Positions 9,020-17,320 of a stretch of DNA of 64,000 bases are shown piece after piece (the first letter of the stretch is position 1; each line of letters opens with the position of its first letter). The position numbers and the translations under genes are program-made. Source of the DNA: Autumnicola patrickiae. Its GTDB lineage: Bacteria; Bacteroidota; Bacteroidia; Flavobacteriales; Flavobacteriaceae. The notes under the pieces were generated by a model that saw only the letters and a list, made by a program, of their open reading frames with translations, was not told where the DNA came from and searched no databases. Location: assembly GCF_031846525.1 (NCBI RefSeq), contig NZ_JAVRHM010000018.1, forward strand, positions 30,962-94,961, given 5' to 3'.

Positions 9020-9649
9020 TTGGAACTAATACTTAAATATTTTCCCGATTTATCTGAAGATCAACAAACAAAATTCAGAAAACTTGAAGAACTTTATAAG
9101 GACTGGAACCTTAAAATTAATGTAGTAAGTCGCAAAGATATAGATGAGCTTTATCTAAGACATGTACTACATTCTTTAGGTATAGCTAAGGTGCAACAAT
9201 TTAATGCAGATACTAAAATCCTGGATGTTGGGACGGGAGGAGGATTTCCCGGCATACCGCTGGCAATACTTTTTCCTGAAGCCCAGTTTCATCTCGTGGA
9301 TTCTATCGGAAAAAAAATAAAAGTGGTAGAAGAGGTTTCTGAAGGTCTGCAGCTTCAAAACGTAAAAACCACCAATGCGAGGGTAGAAGAGATAAAAGGC
9401 CAATTCGACTTTATCGTGAGTAGGGCAGTGGCTGCCATGCCTACTTTTGTTCACTGGACAAAAGGTAAAATTGCTAAAAAAAGTAATCACGAACTTAAAA
9501 ACGGAATTCTTTATCTTAAAGGCGGCGATCTTTCTGAAGAACTTAAAGATTATCAAACCGCAAAGATTTACAATCTCACAAATTATTTCGAAGAAGATTT
9601 CTATGAAACGAAAAAAGTGGTACACCTTCCGATAAAATATAAAGGCTGA
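9020..9649 (+). CDS. rsmG: 16S rRNA (guanine-527-N7)-methyltransferase RsmG
   Basis: This enzyme methylates N7 of G527 in 16S rRNA using SAM; loss causes low-level streptomycin resistance in other bacteria. The 209-aa protein carries the GidB signature: WNLKINVVSRKDIDELYLRHVLHS followed by the SAM motif KILDVGTGGGFPGIPLA (about residues 66-82), then FDFIVSRAVAAM. Start is TTG (TTGGAACTA); no in-frame ATG fits the conserved N-terminus. A TACTTTTG promoter motif sits just upstream. It is convergent with the first giant gene, and the palindromic element at 9644-9696 overlaps its stop codon. Confidence 0.95.
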   Translation: MELILKYFPDLSEDQQTKFRKLEELYKDWNLKINVVSRKDIDELYLRHVLHSLGIAKVQQFNADTKILDVGTGGGFPGIPLAILFPEAQFHLVDSIGKKIKVVEEVSEGLQLQNVKTTNARVEEIKGQFDFIVSRAVAAMPTFVHWTKGKIAKKSNHELKNGILYLKGGDLSEELKDYQTAKIYNLTNYFEEDFYETKKVVHLPIKYKG

Positions 9650-9696
9650 TAATTGCCATTTTAGAGGCACCTCCAAAAAGACAATTTTCGATCTTT
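9644..9696. repeat. Palindromic element copy 1 (also likely terminator)
   Basis: The left arm reads GATAATTGCCATTTT-A-GAGG, then CA, then CCTCC-AAAA and a degenerate right arm ending TTTTCGATCT. This folds into a hairpin of roughly 20 bp with mismatches. It lies between the convergent rsmG and the first giant gene, so it can terminate both. It shares its arms with copies at 17255, 26701 and half-copies at 38424, 61369 and 63911. Confidence 0.75.
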
Positions 9697-9713
9697 TTTA
9701 TCTCGGGAACAAC

Positions 9714-12700
9714 TTATTTATCTACAATGATTTTTTTGTTGTATATATTTTCAGCAGTATGGACCTTCACCACATAAACAGAAGTGCTAACAGGCCGCAT
9801 TAAAGTGAGATAGACCTCTTTTTCTGTGGTAGCTTCAGTAAAAGTCTCAAGTTGTTGTCCATTGAGGGTGAAAATCCGTACCTCAAGGATTTGTTGGGCA
9901 CCGGGATTATGAATTACCAGTTGCTTCTCGTCCATTAGATACTCTACAGAAATTGTAGATGAATTTTCACCATTTTCATCCTCCGGATTTTCTTTTGGAT
10001 TTTCAGAGTCTGGATTTTCTGCTTCTTCAGGAGTCTCACCATTACCGGGAATTGGCTCTTCGGGAGATTCACCTGGATTTTGTCCTTCCTCAGGAAGCTC
10101 TTCTTCAGGATTTTCTTCTTCTGGAATTTCAGGTTTTTGAAACACTACTTCAAAACGTTCGTAATAATCCCCCGGTTCAATTTGTAAAACAAATTCAGAA
10201 TTTCTAAGATCGTGATAAGTTTCTGTAGATTTATCCCTGATGTAAATTTCCACACTTTCAGAAATATTCTCCAGTTCATCAATTAAGATTTTGAATTCTC
10301 CCTGCTTTTCGATCCGCAACCCTATTGGCAGTACCTGCTCGGGATTAACATGGCCTACTCCCTGGATTACATATTCCCAGCCATCAATAAGCCAGAACAT
10401 GTCTTCAAGATTATAATCGTTAAGCAGTGCATCGTAACCTAAATCAAATCCGTTAGAGGTATTTTTGTCGACTCCAAGAAGTATTTGCCTATGGTATCCC
10501 AAGGGAGATTGGAAATTTAATCTGATTCGGGACTTATTTTCTTCAGTTTCTGCTGATTTCTCTCTTATTTCCGGCTTAAGGAACTGTGAATTGGAACCTT
10601 CTTTTCTAAATCGTCTTTGATTATTTTTGAATCTTACAACCCCACCACTTCCCGAAAGTTCACCACCTACGGAGGAATTTATTTCGGTATTAATAAAAAA
10701 GCCCTGCCCTACAGGAATAAAATCTCCCGGTCTTCGGGTACTTCTGTCTCCTGTGGCATCAATACGCTCATCTGTAGCTATTGCTGCCACGGCACCCACC
10801 AGGTTAAGTACGGCATAACCTCCTACATATTCAGATAAAACATGGGTTTTTCCGGAGAAATGATCCCAGAAATATAAGGCGCCGTTAAAGGCGTTTTTAT
10901 CATTTCTCCCACCATTGATATCTTTCAGGTTGTCTAGAAAGAATTCACTCACGCTCAAAGCAGAAGGGTAGGGGTTTCCTATCAGATAATTTTGATTACT
11001 TCCTATAGACAGGGAAATTGTGCCATTATTGGGTTTGCCTTTAAATACATAATTCTGTAAAGTGGTAAGATTGGCTTCACCTGAAGTTCCCTTCATGGTA
11101 TAACCCTCACCAACTTTCAGAAATGCATTACTACCTATTTGCTCCCACGCACTATAGGCATCTGCTGTACGGGCACGGAAAGCATTGATCCAGTAATTAC
11201 TGACTTTACGCGGACTGGCGTAAGCTCCATCGGCATGAGTATGTGGATTGCCAAAATTTATTGTTTGTCCAAAAGATCCGGTTGGAGAACCATCCAGCAT
11301 GATTTCGGCAACGGTATAACCCGAATTATTTGCGTCACCCTGTGGTACAACAGGAGAACTCCAGTAGTTATAGTTGTAACTGCTGGCAGTCCCTTGTTGC
11401 TCCCGTTCAATATAACCGCTGCTCGTTGGTGCAAGAATACTGCCTTCACTCTGGATAAGTTGAGATTCCCCGTTAAGGTCTATTATCCCGTTTAGTTCCA
11501 GATAGTGACTAATTGTTAATCCGTTTCCTGTAGTATTGTTTACAGAACCCTGCATGTCCAGCGTACTGTTTTCCCGTTGTGGTGTTCCTTCTTTAGAAAT
11601 TAATCCAAGCAAATGTATATCCTGTAAATCGGAATTTATTTGGTGTGAAATTTCTGCAATGTTCCAGTTAATAAAGTTTCCGTTTATTCCTTTACTGTTA
11701 GGCGGATCCCAAACATCTGGTCGTGCCCAAGTTATATCAGATCTCCAGGCACCGTCTTGTACTGAATAATATGGAAGCGGTGCAGAATTCTCCTGTTCGG
11801 TGGTAATGTTTCTTAGTCGCCCATCTACGCGGTTCGTTGCCCGGTCTGTTGTAAAACCATTTTCGATTTCCTCCACCACTAAATGATAGTAGCCTGAAAG
11901 TTCGCTCCAGGCAAGTTCTCCCGGAACATCAATTGGCAGAACCTGTCCTCTGGTGTTTGTTCCGTTTAATTCCAGCCGCTGATTCATCATAAACCTTAGC
12001 TGTTCTTCTGTAAGGGCGCTTTTCCATAGGCGTACTTCTTCTATAGAACCTTTGTAATAATTCTTCGGAATATCAGGATCATCAGGATTGTGCATCGCCC
12101 CAATGAGGAAAGGAACATCCAGGTCTATAGGATTTGTGGCTGTACGATTTCCTACCGGAATCCCATCAACATAAAGAGTGACTTTTGAATTTTGATAAAT
12201 AACTGCTAAATGGTACCAGCGGTCTGTATTAATTTTGTGCGAAGTGGAAACAGCATTCCCTGCCCATCTAAAGGTGGGTGCGCCGTTGTTTATAATTAAA
12301 TCAAACCCTCCTGAAGGCAAATTGTTGGCGTTCCTTTTGGACATTATAGTTCGCGTGCCCTGAATAGATTTTGGCAATATCCATGCTTCAATAGTGAATG
12401 CGCCCGAGCTTAAACTGTAATTTTTACCAAAATCAATATAATCATCAACTCCATCAAAATCCAATGTACTGCAGTCATTTTCAAGTTTAATTTCAACTTC
12501 ATCATATCTTGCGCAGGAACCATCTTCGTGGGTAATTGTCCATCTAAGGATATATGTTCCGGCAGTACCTGAAAAACCTGAGGCAGGATTTGAAGGATCT
12601 TCGATCACGCCCGCATCACCAGATGCTATACTCCAGGTTCCAACTCCAACTTCCGGAGTATTTGCTTCAAGTGTGGTAGTGTCGAATCCGCAGCCCATCA

Positions 12701-15700
12701 CCTGATCTTCCCCTGCCATTGGTTCTGATAATTCGGAAGGTTGAGAAATAGTTACATTTTCAAGAACCTGGCAACCATTGGCATCAATAACAGTAACAGT
12801 ATATTCTCCAGGGGCGAGATTGGTAGCTGAAGAATCTGTTTGTTGTTCACTATCATTCCAAAGAAATTCATAGTAAAGATTTCCTTCAGCATCTGTAAAA
12901 GGTGTGCCTCCCTCTGGATGAACATAGGCAATTGCACTTTCCCCAAAACAAACAGGTTCATTGGTCGTTACTTCCGCAGTTAGAGGCGTGTCCGGCTGGG
13001 TAATGGTAATTGGAGTGGTTTTGAATATTTCCCCTTTACTGTCCCTAACCCATACAGAATATGTTCCTGCGGCCAGTCCTGTAAATTCTCTGGAAGATTG
13101 GAAAGGTCCGTTTTCTCCCTCCAGACTGTAATCATAGGCCGGGGTTCCACCTGAAGCCCTTACTTTTATAATTCCCTGCATGCCTTCAAAACAAGGAATT
13201 TCATTTGGTGTTGCTGTGGCGTATAGCGGAGTGCTAACCATTTCACCGTCATTGGTAGAAAAACATTTTGGATCAGGTCCCTGTCCGCATTTCCACTTCT
13301 TGTTATTACTAAAGGTAAGATAAACGTTGTCTATGGTAATAAGATCACCACATTCCCAGTCATTTATTGCAATGGTCCTGGCAACATCGGGGATGGCCTC
13401 TTTGCAGTAAAATTCACCTCCTTCCTGGATGGTTGTAATAGTGCCGTCTGTTTTTTCAAGGGTGTAGATATATTCTATGTATAGGCTGTACCTTGTAGGA
13501 GCTGATGATAAGTCGACATAGATATATTTTGAGGTGGTGCTTCCACAATTGCTGGAAGTTATCCTGTTTCCATTTTCGTCACCAACAAAGAAATCGCCAC
13601 CGCTAAAGTCGTTAGACCCACAATCGTCTACATAACATTCTCCTACGTATTGTACGTATGTGTTTGTTATACTCTCTCCGGTACTGTCTGTAACAGTCAC
13701 TGTAATTGTTTTATTCCCTTTTTCAGGATAAGTTACCCGGTGGGAACCCGGTCCCGTGGCAGTTTGCGGAGTGGCATCTGCCCCAAAATTCCATTCGTAA
13801 GTATAAGGACCCACGCCTCCTCTGGCTTGTCGATCTTCAACTTCAAAATAAGAAGTCCTGATAAGGTCTTCATCAGTTTCGCAAATCGATGTTGGTATAA
13901 TTGGAGCACGAATAATGTCGATAATTGTAGCTTCCGCTGTTACCTGACATCCGTTCCTGTCTGTCACGGTAACTTCATAAACTCCTGCGGGTAAATTTGT
14001 GGCAGTTTGTGTGATCTGCAGTACTTCATTTGCACCAGTCCGGCGCCATTCATAAGTATATCCTGTAGCACCTCCCGCCGGGCTTGCACTAACTGTTCCT
14101 GTGGAAGTTCCGTAAGTCGTGGTACGGGTGGAAGTGGTTTCTACCGTTAATGGAGCTTCTGGTTGAAGAATTGAAAAGCTTTCGTTCAGGATCACCTGGC
14201 AGGAAGGATAATCCTGATCTCTAATGGAAACTGCATATGTGCCTGCTGCCAGACCTGTAAATGTATTCGCTGCCTGCCAGGTTACACCATCTACACTGTA
14301 TTCATAACTTCCGTGCCCACCTGTAGGAGTTGAAAAAGTAATCGTACCGTCAGCACCATTAAAGCAATTTACGTCTGTTTTAGATAAAGCGGCATTTAAT
14401 TCTGCTGGTTCAGAAACATTTACAATGGTTTGGAGCGCGCAGTTTTCATCATCTTTTACAAAAATGGTGTGCGTGCCGGCAGATAGCCCGCTAAAAGTTT
14501 TGTCTGTGCTGAAATTAATATTGTCTATGGAGTAATAATATTGACCTGTACCTCCCGTGACTGTTCCGGCAGTTACAGTTCCATCACTTCCGCCAAAACA
14601 GGTAGCTTCAGTAGAAGTAGGGGTAGTCATATCAAGTTCTGAAGGTTCTGTAACTGTAAATTCTGCTTCGGTTACACAAGCGTTTTCATCTCTTACAGAA
14701 ATCGTATAGGAGCCAGGTTCAAGATTAGAAAAAGAATTTATATCCTGATAACTGGTACCGGTTATCATGTACTGATAAGTTCCGGTTCCACCTGAAACTT
14801 CTCCGGCGGTAACGATACCATCAGAGGCGCCGGAGCAGGTAACGGGCTGTACTTGGGGCGGATTCATTAGTAATGGTTCCGGCTCAGTAATAGTTGCACT
14901 TGCTATTGCTTCACATCCTTTAGCATCTCTTACAGTAACTGTATATGTTCCTGCGGAAAGATTGCTGAACGTATTTGCAGTTCCAAAATTAATTCCGTCG
15001 AGGGAATAGGTATAACCTGAATTTCCTCCTGAAACATTTCCTGCAGAAATACTTCCGTCGTCCCCTCCATTACAACTCACGTGGTTAATATTGGGATCAG
15101 CCATTGTAAGCACATCCGGCTGGATGATAATTGCCGTTTTTTGCACCTCGCACCCTTTGGCATCTCTCACAGTAACTGTATAAGTTCCTGCGGAAAGGTT
15201 GCTAAACGTATTTGCAGTTCCAAAATCAGTTCCGTCAATAGCGTATTGATAACCTGAATTTCCACCTGAAACAGCACCTGCAGTTATACTTCCATCCGCT
15301 TCGCCGTTACAGCTTACCGGCACAATTTCGGGATCAGCCATGGTGAGCACGTCCGGTTGATCGATAATTGCCGTTTTTTGCACCTCGCATCCTTTGGCAT
15401 CTCTTACGGTAATCGTATATGTTCCTGCGGAAAGGTTGCTAAAAGTATTTGAGGTTCCAAAATTAGTTCCGTCAATCGAATATTGGTAACCGGAATTTCC
15501 TCCTGAAACATTGCCTGCAGAAATGCTTCCGTCATTCCCTCCGTTGCAACTTACGGGAGTAATTTCGGGGGCAGTCATTGTGAGCACATCAGGCTGTTCG
15601 ATAATTGCCGTTTTTTGATCCTCGCATCCTTTTGAATCTCTTACGGTTATAGTATAAGTTCCTGCGGAAAGGTTGCTGAAGGTATTTGAAGTTCCAAAGT

Positions 15701-17102
15701 TAGTTCCGTCAATCGAATATTGGTAACCAGAATTTCCTCCTGAAACATTTCCTGCCGTAATATTTCCGTCGTTACCGCCATTACAGCTTACAGGATTAAC
15801 GGCCGCAGCTTGCATAACGAGGTCGTCGGGTTGAGAAATCGTTACTGATTCTGTGGTGACACAACCGTTTGCATCTTCCACGCTTACGGTGTAAGTGCCG
15901 GCCGCCAACCCCGACTTTGATGCTCCCGATCCAAGGCTGGTCCAGGTGTAGGAATAAGGTGCTGTGCCTCCCGAGGCTTCAGCTTCCGCAGAACCCGAGC
16001 TTGATCCGTAACAGTCCACTTCAATGCTGCTAATTTCTACTTCTAAAGGATCGATAACAACCTGCTGATTAAGATTTGAGGTATTACCGTCTTCATCTTC
16101 AAATTGCCATTCGACGGTATAAGTGCCGGCTGTAGAAAAGGTAGTTTGGCTGGTAGTTGTTCCGGTAATTTCTCCGGAGCAATTATCGGTTGCTACGGGT
16201 ACGGTAAGAGTGTATTCGCAACCCCAATGCACATTGGCTACTTCGGGAAGTTGCGGTGCTTCATTGTCAATAACAGTAACGATCTGCTCTACAGGATCTG
16301 CAGTATTATTATAATCATCGGTTACTGCCCAGGTGATAATTGTTGTTCCAACCGGGTAACTTTCTGTAAGGCTTCTTCCGTCAGATCTTGTTCCTGTAGG
16401 GTCCAGAACAGCACAATTATCTGTTGCTGAAGCCGAAACAATCGAAACATTTGCTTCACAGGTCCCGCTTATGTTAGTAACGATAATATCTGGTTTTGCT
16501 GATATTGTAGGTTTTTCAGTATCTGATACTGTCACTTTTTGAGTGGCTTTGGCCGTATTACCGGCAGAATCTTCTACTGTCCATGTAATTATTGTGGTTC
16601 CAACTTCAAAATAGGAAGGGGCGTCGTTCTGAAGATCTACAACTTCACAATTGTCGGCTGTGGTAGGGGTGCCAAGGTTTACACCGGTCGCAATACAATC
16701 ACCTGTATCTGTACTTGTACTAACATCTTCAGGAGCAGTAATAGTGGGATTTGTGTTGTCGCTTTCAGAAATAGCTACAGAAGTGCTGCTTTCCTGTGGT
16801 GTAGGATTGGTATTATCGGTTACGGTTAAATTATATGTTCCCGCACTTAATCCTGAAATATCTTCACTGTTACTCGTATATCCATTAGGGCCAGTCCAAC
16901 TGAAATTAAATCCACCAGACCCTCCGGAAACTGTAATGTCAATGGTGCCATCAGAACCGCCAACGCAACTAACATCTTGTAAAGTGGTATTTATTGATAT
17001 TGCGACATAAGTTTCCCCCTCTGCAGAAGAAAACATTCCTGCAGAAAGAAATAGAAAGACCAGTAAAATAAAGGCATTAAGCCTCGAAGTAATTTTACCC
17101 AT
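9714..17102 (-). CDS. Giant T9SS-secreted adhesin-like protein 1 (SprB-repeat, HYR, LamG)
   Basis: A 2462-aa predicted secreted or surface protein. The chosen ATG gives MGKITSRLNAFILLVFLFLSAG, a signal peptide; the same MGKIT start is shared by the other two giants, and a TACCTTTG motif lies 27 bp upstream. Domain order (approximate residues): one SprB-type repeat (35-110); three HYR-like units (118-350); eight to nine SprB repeats, four of them nearly identical with a 79-residue period, marked by VSCNGGxDGS and SAGTYTVTVRDAKGC (360-1060); a PKD-like and a Cys-rich unique region (1068-1300); two more SprB units; a LamG lectin-like domain beginning LDFDGVDDYIDFG (1545-1710); the module common to all three giants (1710-2315); an acidic Pro/Glu linker (2320-2378); and a T9SS type A sorting domain ending NKKIIVDK. 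SprB-like proteins act in gliding and adhesion; binding carbohydrate through LamG is inference. Confidence 0.88.
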   Translation of the reverse strand: MGKITSRLNAFILLVFLFLSAGMFSSAEGETYVAISINTTLQDVSCVGGSDGTIDITVSGGSGGFNFSWTGPNGYTSNSEDISGLSAGTYNLTVTDNTNPTPQESSTSVAISESDNTNPTITAPEDVSTSTDTGDCIATGVNLGTPTTADNCEVVDLQNDAPSYFEVGTTIITWTVEDSAGNTAKATQKVTVSDTEKPTISAKPDIIVTNISGTCEANVSIVSASATDNCAVLDPTGTRSDGRSLTESYPVGTTIITWAVTDDYNNTADPVEQIVTVIDNEAPQLPEVANVHWGCEYTLTVPVATDNCSGEITGTTTSQTTFSTAGTYTVEWQFEDEDGNTSNLNQQVVIDPLEVEISSIEVDCYGSSSGSAEAEASGGTAPYSYTWTSLGSGASKSGLAAGTYTVSVEDANGCVTTESVTISQPDDLVMQAAAVNPVSCNGGNDGNITAGNVSGGNSGYQYSIDGTNFGTSNTFSNLSAGTYTITVRDSKGCEDQKTAIIEQPDVLTMTAPEITPVSCNGGNDGSISAGNVSGGNSGYQYSIDGTNFGTSNTFSNLSAGTYTITVRDAKGCEVQKTAIIDQPDVLTMADPEIVPVSCNGEADGSITAGAVSGGNSGYQYAIDGTDFGTANTFSNLSAGTYTVTVRDAKGCEVQKTAIIIQPDVLTMADPNINHVSCNGGDDGSISAGNVSGGNSGYTYSLDGINFGTANTFSNLSAGTYTVTVRDAKGCEAIASATITEPEPLLMNPPQVQPVTCSGASDGIVTAGEVSGGTGTYQYMITGTSYQDINSFSNLEPGSYTISVRDENACVTEAEFTVTEPSELDMTTPTSTEATCFGGSDGTVTAGTVTGGTGQYYYSIDNINFSTDKTFSGLSAGTHTIFVKDDENCALQTIVNVSEPAELNAALSKTDVNCFNGADGTITFSTPTGGHGSYEYSVDGVTWQAANTFTGLAAGTYAVSIRDQDYPSCQVILNESFSILQPEAPLTVETTSTRTTTYGTSTGTVSASPAGGATGYTYEWRRTGANEVLQITQTATNLPAGVYEVTVTDRNGCQVTAEATIIDIIRAPIIPTSICETDEDLIRTSYFEVEDRQARGGVGPYTYEWNFGADATPQTATGPGSHRVTYPEKGNKTITVTVTDSTGESITNTYVQYVGECYVDDCGSNDFSGGDFFVGDENGNRITSSNCGSTTSKYIYVDLSSAPTRYSLYIEYIYTLEKTDGTITTIQEGGEFYCKEAIPDVARTIAINDWECGDLITIDNVYLTFSNNKKWKCGQGPDPKCFSTNDGEMVSTPLYATATPNEIPCFEGMQGIIKVRASGGTPAYDYSLEGENGPFQSSREFTGLAAGTYSVWVRDSKGEIFKTTPITITQPDTPLTAEVTTNEPVCFGESAIAYVHPEGGTPFTDAEGNLYYEFLWNDSEQQTDSSATNLAPGEYTVTVIDANGCQVLENVTISQPSELSEPMAGEDQVMGCGFDTTTLEANTPEVGVGTWSIASGDAGVIEDPSNPASGFSGTAGTYILRWTITHEDGSCARYDEVEIKLENDCSTLDFDGVDDYIDFGKNYSLSSGAFTIEAWILPKSIQGTRTIMSKRNANNLPSGGFDLIINNGAPTFRWAGNAVSTSHKINTDRWYHLAVIYQNSKVTLYVDGIPVGNRTATNPIDLDVPFLIGAMHNPDDPDIPKNYYKGSIEEVRLWKSALTEEQLRFMMNQRLELNGTNTRGQVLPIDVPGELAWSELSGYYHLVVEEIENGFTTDRATNRVDGRLRNITTEQENSAPLPYYSVQDGAWRSDITWARPDVWDPPNSKGINGNFINWNIAEISHQINSDLQDIHLLGLISKEGTPQRENSTLDMQGSVNNTTGNGLTISHYLELNGIIDLNGESQLIQSEGSILAPTSSGYIEREQQGTASSYNYNYWSSPVVPQGDANNSGYTVAEIMLDGSPTGSFGQTINFGNPHTHADGAYASPRKVSNYWINAFRARTADAYSAWEQIGSNAFLKVGEGYTMKGTSGEANLTTLQNYVFKGKPNNGTISLSIGSNQNYLIGNPYPSALSVSEFFLDNLKDINGGRNDKNAFNGALYFWDHFSGKTHVLSEYVGGYAVLNLVGAVAAIATDERIDATGDRSTRRPGDFIPVGQGFFINTEINSSVGGELSGSGGVVRFKNNQRRFRKEGSNSQFLKPEIREKSAETEENKSRIRLNFQSPLGYHRQILLGVDKNTSNGFDLGYDALLNDYNLEDMFWLIDGWEYVIQGVGHVNPEQVLPIGLRIEKQGEFKILIDELENISESVEIYIRDKSTETYHDLRNSEFVLQIEPGDYYERFEVVFQKPEIPEEENPEEELPEEGQNPGESPEEPIPGNGETPEEAENPDSENPKENPEDENGENSSTISVEYLMDEKQLVIHNPGAQQILEVRIFTLNGQQLETFTEATTEKEVYLTLMRPVSTSVYVVKVHTAENIYNKKIIVDK

Positions 17103-17128
17103 GCGCAAATTGATTAGATGCCGATCGG

Positions 17129-17136
17129 CAAAGGTA
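17129..17136 (-). promoter_or_regulatory. -7 promoter motif of giant gene 1
   Basis: TACCTTTG on the minus strand followed by CCG, 27 bp before the ATG at 17102. The giant gene 2 promoter has TAAATTTG followed by the same CCG, so each giant gene probably has its own start of transcription. Farther upstream (17165-17200) lies a stretch TTAAAAGCGCTTTTTATA with a relative at 26605-26635. Confidence 0.5.
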
Positions 17137-17254
17137 CGCATAAAACCGATTAAATGTTAATATTTACGATTAAAAGCGCTTTTTATAGGCTGATATTGAA
17201 AATTTTAGCTCATTCCTAAAGAAAAAACTTACCTGATGCAGTGCAATATATTAT

Positions 17255-17304
17255 ACTGAAAATTGCCATTTTAGAGGTGCCTCCAAAATGGCAACTTTCG
17301 ACCT
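17255..17304. repeat. Palindromic element copy 2 (most complete inner stem)
   Basis: TTGCCATTTT-A-GAGG, TG, CCTC-C-AAAATGGCAA forms a nearly perfect stem with one A/C mismatch; the right arm continues ACTTTCGACCT. It lies just downstream of the giant gene 2 stop codon, between giants 2 and 1, where it can act as a transcription terminator. Confidence 0.85.
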
Positions 17305-17320
17305 CCATTCCGACGGATGT

